Source: Berberis thunbergii (taxonomy: Eukaryota; Streptophyta; Magnoliopsida; Ranunculales; Berberidaceae). Taken from it: DNA of 64,000 nucleotides. The notes beneath the pieces were generated by a model. The model ran no database searches. It was not told the origin of the DNA and was given only the letters and a program-made list of their open reading frames with translations. Positions within the stretch are counted from its first letter, which is position 1; each line of letters opens with the position of its first letter. Of this stretch, positions 58,284 to 64,000 are shown piece after piece. Where the stretch lies: assembly GCA_003290165.1 (NCBI GenBank), contig QNQO01000652.1, positions 124,001 through 188,000 of the forward strand, read 5' to 3'. The position numbers and the translations under genes are program-made.

Positions 58284-59965
58284 AGCTCCTACTAATACAA
58301 TAATTGTTAAATAAAAGAAATAGTCTGGAAATAGAATAACAGGATCTCACAATCATGTTCCACAAGATTGATTGATTTGCCAATGATCACACATGAAATG
58401 TGACACAACCAAGTCTTACCACATGCTTGAGATCACCAGGTGTCACTTACTCGTACGAATTTACTTCACGAAGTAAACTGAGTTTAGGCAAGCTAACACT
58501 TAAATATGTTTCACCAGTAGTGTCTCTCTAATAGATAAATGAAAGAAAATTATAAGCTCTGACATCTCACTTCTTTATAGTGTAGAAGTGAAGTTCACCT
58601 TTACAAGTATGAAAGTTTTGGGTGACCAAAAAAGTTTTTTTCTATGAACTTGGCTTGGTCCAACTTCTTGGACTTCAACCATCATGAACTTGTCTCCTTC
58701 AAGCTTTGACAATACTTGACTAGTCTTCATATCTCTTGATTTGTCTTCATCCTTGGTTGACATTGACTTTGATTGACTCATGAATTGATTTCATTTTCTC
58801 TCATGTATGCCTTTAGTTCAGCTTTCATGGTCCCATTTGAATGATCCAATTTCATTGATCACTCACAACCCAATATATACGACTTTATAATTCAGTCATA
58901 ACTTTTTACAATAACACTTTGCTCAACCCATATTGGTTTTACAAGCTTAAGCAATACTTAATTTTCCTTTAATTCACAAATAAAATTTTCATTCGTGAGT
59001 GGAGTTTGGTTCGGGGTGGCGCCATTGGTGGTTAGGTTTGAGGGTTGAGTTGCAAGCAAGCATGAAAACGTGGTGGTTTCTGTTTGGGCAGCAAAACTAG
59101 AACCCAGTTGAACATTCACCAGGTTGGGTTTGGGTCTACCCACATGTTCGTTTTGGATTCCCAGCTAAAACCACTAGGCTCAAGGCAGACCCACTTAAAC
59201 TCTAGGCAGATCCATGAATGTATAATTTTTTTTTGTGACACTAAAATAATTAGAAAACCATGTATTTTCAAGAGTGTCATACGTCTTCTTTATTTTCTTA
59301 GCTGATGTGGGACAAAATCTCACAATATCATGTAATATTGTGTATAATATTTGATTTTGGGTTTGAATATGTCTTTTTTACCCCCATTTTGCCCCCTCGC
59401 ATTTCTTCAAATGGTTGGTCCATTACTCCACTAATTCACATAATAATTAGTTGCCCCCCTTCCATGAGAATTCTAGCTCCACCCTTGGGTGTTAGATAGA
59501 TAGGGGTTGGTGCACTCGGGATAATGGTGTTAGTGAGTGGAAATAGTGGTGTCACAATGCAGCTACCATTGGTTATAGGCCTTAAAGCTTATCAATGGGT
59601 CATTGAATAGGCTCATGTTAAAAGTGTGCCCAGTATGATTTTAGACAAAAATTATGCTCTTTTGATGGACTTATAACTTGGGCCATTTTTTTATTTTTAT
59701 CCACGACCCGCAATAACATTAGATTCGGATTTCCTATGTAATGCAAAGCTTGCCTGTTGGAGCCATGTACAACTTGTTGGGCTATTAGGCAATATGAAGC
59801 CCAAGAAACCTAACAAAGCCCACCCTTCACAGTGGATCCTTTTTTTTTTTGGTTATTTCCCATTTGGCCAAATTAGTTTATGCATATTCTTATTTAGCCT
59901 CCATTAATTTTTGTATCTTATTCTAACACTTTATAATTGTATGTTCAATTACGTTGATTAAATTA
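58284..59965. other. Intergenic DNA without recognised genes
   Basis: Short frames only, none with a family pattern. A run of T (59829-59839) and scattered purine tracts are the only features. Confidence 0.4.
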
Positions 59966-60468
59966 GGGGTGTGTAATGTCGGTTCGGTTCGGTTTTGAGC
60001 CCTGAACCGATTTCATTCGGTTTGCCCAAAACTCAAACCGAATTTTGTATTTATAAACAAATGAAATCGGTTGAACCGAATTTTGGATTGATCCTGTTCG
60101 GTTGGGCCAAAATTTCGGGCTCAAGCACTTGAAAGGCTTTCATTAAAACATGTTCAATTTTTTGATAAACTGATAGATAAATGGGTGATTCAGTGCAATA
60201 GGATGCACTGCAGTTCATTTGTTGCACTAATCAGGTATTGACACCTACATATTATTTACTTATTTATATATATATCTAATTAATCTGTTGGTTCTGTTGG
60301 TTCAGTTATTATTCGGTTGGTTCAAAACCGTAGATTTATTTCAAACCATTTATAACCGGTTCGGTTTAAATTATTTTCTTTCTACTCATATTTTGATTCG
60401 GTTACCGAACCAAATGTAAAAATTGATTCGATCGATTAACTGAATTTAAATCAATTTTTGCCCACCCA
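59966..60468. repeat. GGTTCGG-rich repeat, possible hAT-like MITE
   Basis: Starts GGGGTGTGTAATGTCGGTTCGG and ends CAATTTTTGCCCACCCA, whose complement TGGGTGGGCAAAAATTG resembles the ends of many plant hAT MITEs. CGGTTCGGTT and its complement AACCGAA recur throughout in both orientations (59980-60110, 60290-60440). TAAATTA occurs on both sides, but the duplication is not clean. Confidence 0.4.
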
Positions 60469-60844
60469 TAAATTAAACATAGAAAAATCCAATAAAAGGT
60501 AAGCAGAAAAATTGTGCTTGCTTGGAGAATAAAATATAATACTCGTGCACACCCTTTCTAATTGTAGCTTGTGGATGTGCCTTTGGCACTTCCCTATGTA
60601 GTTGCTATAATATGAGTTCTTGGATTAGGTTGTATACAACATGCATATTTTTTAAATAAAAAATAAAAATTGACATAGTATACTTTGTCATAGCTTGTCA
60701 AAATCAAAATCATTTAAAAAAAATTATTTATTATTATTTTTTTGTGTGTGTGGAAGAGTTGACTTGTTGTTGGACCGTTAGACCGTCACCTCATTTTTTA
60801 CAAATAGTAATATATTTACCTATTTGAAAAATAAGAAAAATTAA

Positions 60845-61952
60845 CGAGAATAAATGAGAGGGCTACCATGCTCGAGTTCAGCAGCTTTTCTGACATAGAA
60901 TGCTGAACAACTCCAAGGAGACTTAGAATGGCGAATGAGATTCTTATTCAGCAATTGCTGAATTTCTTGCTTGCAATATTCCATAAGTTCATAATTCATT
61001 TGAATTGGTCTAGTTTTTGTGGGAGTTTTGCTTTCATTAAAACTTGGTTTGTAAGGGAGATAAACACAGTGTTGTTTCCTATGCCAAAAAGCATTAGGAA
61101 GATTAGAACATAACTTTTTTTTGAGATGTTCTTGGAATTGAACAATCTGAGATTGTAATTTAGGATCTTGTATTTGTGCATCAACTATTTTATAAGAAAT
61201 TTCTTGTTTAAGTGAGTTTAAATGTTGTTGTTTATGAGAAATGAAGTTAAGAAATTGAGTCTGGCGCTGTATTTGATTAACTTCATAAATTTCAGGTTTA
61301 AACAAGAACTTAAACTCAACATCAGTACCTAAATAGGTAGCCTTAATACCTTATTTAGAAACTGTAAATGGAGAGATTGCAGAAATAAAAGAAGTTCCTA
61401 AAATCATTTTTTGTTCCATGTTTTTGACAAGAAGAAAATGTTGTTTGATACAGACTTTGTCTTTGCAAATATGTGCATTTGTAAGCTTGTATTTAATTTG
61501 TAATTCAGAATTGTCAGTGGTGTACAATTTCTGAGTTGTAATGGTAAAGTATTGTGTTGGGACAATACCTTCTTGGATGCAATTCATATCAGCTCCTGAA
61601 TCTATTAGGGCAATGGTAGATATCAAGATTTTTCTCTTGATAAAAAGATCAACAGAGACATACCATTTCTGGATTGTCACTTGATGAGGAATGTTTTTTT
61701 AATATTACAAAGAAATTGAGAAGTAGGTTCTTCTTGAGGAACGGGTTCCAAAGAAGAAGCTTTTTAAGGAACTGTATAAAGATTCTGAACTTTGAGATCT
61801 AGATACAGTTGAGATTGTTTAAGTAAAGCAATATCTTTCTTAATATTGTTTACTTCATGTTGGAGATCAGAGATACTAACAGGAGATGAAGCAATAGAGG
61901 ATTTGAATCTATCTATGACTTCTTTGTGATTACTCCAGATTCTTTGAAGCAA
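60845..61952 (-). pseudogene. Endogenous pararetrovirus fragment: protease and start of reverse transcriptase
   Basis: Minus-strand frames give the end of a coiled-coil region (61764-61952), an aspartic protease (61351-61680, with ALIDSGADMNCI active site and MILGTSFISAISPF) and the N-terminal part of reverse transcriptase (60841-61305, with KTRPIQMNYELMEYCKQEIQ and SPWSCSAFYV). These are the patterns of Caulimoviridae polyproteins, closest in my judgement to the petuvirus-like group. Protease and RT share one frame but are split by a stop at 61351; another frameshift separates the coiled coil. The catalytic YxDD part of RT is absent, being cut off at ~60845. This is a defective viral fossil. 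Confidence 0.8.
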
Positions 61953-63716
61953 GAGTCACACGACTCAATCCTTCAGACTTCCAATCAGGACGTAGATCTG
62001 AAGCTTCTTTCAGAACTGCTCTTACGCATATTTCTAGAGCAACTACTCCAGATGTTCTACCTCATCTTGATCTTGCAAATATTAGGCCAAATCCTCAGTA
62101 TCCGAAGATCTCGCAACCTTTATGCAATCCTCCAACAGAACAGGAGTTTAATCAAGAACATCAATCTCCAACACAATCGGAAATGAACTTTCCATCTCAA
62201 ATCAATTCTCTGCATTGTCTGTCAAAACCTTTTCAATTAGATAAAGAAAAGATTAGAACAAAATTTATGTCAGAAACCAATAAGCAAAGACGTCAAACGT
62301 TTTATGCTCAAACAACTGAATCTCAGAGAATAGATTTAGGAAAGAAATTCTATGAATGCTGTGAAGAATTGAAAGAAAATTTACCTTTCTTAGATTGGTA
62401 TTTTAATGTTCATGTTCTCAATGTGTCTTCCAAAATATGGACATCTACTGAGAACCAATCAATTAACTCAATATTGCCCCTCTTAGCGAATTTACATTTG
62501 CTACTATGGGACAAGATCTTGTTGCTTCTCCTTTTAAAGATTCTAATTCTGAAAATTCTTCAAAAGGTCTAAGCAAAATTATTCAACAAAATAATTATAC
62601 CAATATTCTTCTCCATGAACTTGGCGATAAATTGGTACAAGATCAACTCTTACAAAATGCTCTTAAAAACAAAAGAGGTCAAGAGAAACATACTGAAGAA
62701 GTTAAGAAAGTCACATACTTTCAACCTACTTCAGTATTTCCAAATGTGTTTACAAACTCACAACAATTAATCAGAGATATTGATGCTAAATTAGCAGCTT
62801 TAAACTTTGATTCAAAGCTCAGAATCAACACCTTATCAAACCCTGACATGACTGTTGAATCTGACATTAGTGAAGATTTTGATCCTATGGCTGAATTGGA
62901 TAGATTAAATTTCCTCCAATATCAGATCAATCCCATAAAGTATGCTAAACCAGCAAAATCTTATGGCAATTATCAAATCCTCTACCCAAAACTAGAAATT
63001 ATTATCCAAGACCTCTTTACCAGATATGCAGTATGAAAAACGATCATTACAAGCATTTGGTTCATTTTCTACAGGCAATCTCTATATTTGGAATATAGAT
63101 GGTTCATCTGAAGAAAGTGACATTGAAGTAAGCCAAGAAATGGTTATGCTAGCCTCTACTCATCGTAGTGAAGGCAAATTAAGATGATAAAACTATAGCC
63201 TATGTTATCGTCGCTGGCTTCTTTGGGTTAATCAAAGGATGGTGGGATAATTATCTTACCTTAGGTGAACAACAAGCAATTTTACAAGCAATCAAGGTTG
63301 AACTTGATGGTCAACCAATGAAAACTGAACATGGTCAGATCATTCCTGATTCTGTAATTACCCTTATTGTTAGCATATTAAAACATTTTATTGGGGATTC
63401 TGGTGAATTCCAAGGTAAATCGAAAGATTTACTAATGATTCACAAATGTCCTACACTTAGCCATTTTAGATGGTATAAGGATATTTTCCTCAAAAACGTT
63501 ATGCAACAATCTGAAGCAAGTAACACATTTTGGAAACGAAAGTTTCATTCTGGTCTACCTTCTATCTTTGCAGAATCTGTTAGGAATAAATTACAAGAAC
63601 AGTATCAAGGAGATATCCCATATGAACGCCTTACATATGGAGATTTAATCTCTTTTATTAATAAATGTGCTCTGCAAATATGTAATGATCTTAGGCTTAA
63701 ACCAAATACAGTATGA
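61953..63716 (+). pseudogene. Endogenous pararetrovirus fragment: movement/coat protein region
   Basis: Plus-strand frames in shifted phases (about 61953-62180, 62183-62572, 62506-63036, 63318-63716) read a movement-protein tail, a linker and a coat-protein-like region (GWWDNYLTLGEQQ, IIKHF-type segment, CPTLSHFRWYKDIFL, SGLPSIFAESVRNK, LTYGDLISFINKCALQIC). This order precedes protease in Caulimoviridae, yet here it is on the opposite strand from the protease/RT piece and meets it head to head near 61950. At least four frame breaks are visible. The zinc knuckle after the coat core is missing. Confidence 0.75.
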
Positions 63717-64000
63717 GCTTGAATTGGAGCTGATATGAATAAATGCATCTTATCCATCTTCATTTGTTCATGTGATTGTAATAAAATAAATTCAGGTTTG
63801 GTTAGCTTTCCTTCATTAATCTCTATATATCCTAGCGCAATTAGGCCCATGATGTGAGCATTAATTTTGTATGATGTTTTTAATTAATTATAGTAACATT
63901 GTTCAAATTCGGATTATAGTTAGCACCGTGTTCCAAAAAAAGTAAAATTATAACAATTTAAAAAAAATTAACATCTTTATTTGTTCCTGTGGTTAATATA
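63717..64000. other. Right edge of the window; no feature
   Basis: AT-rich with no coding pattern. A 60-codon minus-strand frame overlapping 63605-63850 is antisense to the viral fragment and not supported. Confidence 0.4.

Noticed and set aside
63605..63850. 81-codon minus-strand frame
   Set aside because: Antisense to the coat-protein-like viral fragment and without motif.

Overview
The window is plant nuclear DNA, almost certainly from a eudicot. It is AT-rich, has intron-bearing gene pieces with GT-AG splice sites, and is dominated by nested plant transposons (Ty3 Tat and Athila, Ty1/copia, CACTA, Mutator-like, MITEs) plus a fossil plant pararetrovirus. The only piece of an apparently resident gene is at the left edge: first coding exon, 5' leader and likely TATA region of a MUT9-like/EL1-like (casein kinase 1-type) kinase, minus strand, with the remainder off the left end.

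Layout. 1-2287: kinase 5' end and upstream DNA. 2288-18727: a stretch of old host sequence opened by three insertions: a Tat-type LTR element (A, 2288-11309, TSD cctaa), a deleted Tat-type element (B, 11358-13954, TSD atagt) and a Mutator-like element carrying a cellulose synthase first exon (14092-15625, ~10-bp TSD). A related uninterrupted copy of the same host sequence at 16205-16520 shows what the site looked like before. 18728-26754: a third Tat-type element (D) with a decayed polyprotein on the minus strand, an antisense gene on the plus strand, a solo LTR in its middle and a truncated 5' LTR.

27051-38770 is the most striking object: an 11.7-kb CACTA transposon (TIR CACTACACCAAAA, TSD taa) with no recognisable transposase but exons, introns retained, from at least eight unrelated host genes: PDR-type ABC transporter, DEAD-box helicase, PRP43-like DEAH helicase, L-arabinokinase, ABC1/beta-lactamase protein, DDI1, AKT1-type K+ channel and GH1 beta-glucosidase. 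All lie on the minus strand. 38807-43568 is a young Ty1/copia element (166-bp near-identical LTRs, TSD gaagc, Met-tRNA PBS) whose reading frame is nevertheless broken. 45199-51919 is a second CACTA element (TSD ttc) with an R2R3-MYB fragment and a solo LTR inside. 52352-57519 is the 3' end of an Athila element with a 365-codon open integrase frame. 58084-58274 is a foldback Mutator MITE. 60845-63716 holds two oppositely oriented, frame-broken pieces of a Caulimoviridae-like endogenous virus.

Together this is an accessory, transposon-accreted region flanking a gene. Two things deserve most attention: multi-gene capture by the 27-39 kb CACTA element, and the plus-strand antisense gene of the Tat elements, which keeps its own TATA box at an identical distance from the start codon in two diverged copies. 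All homologies were recognised by eye; no database search was run.
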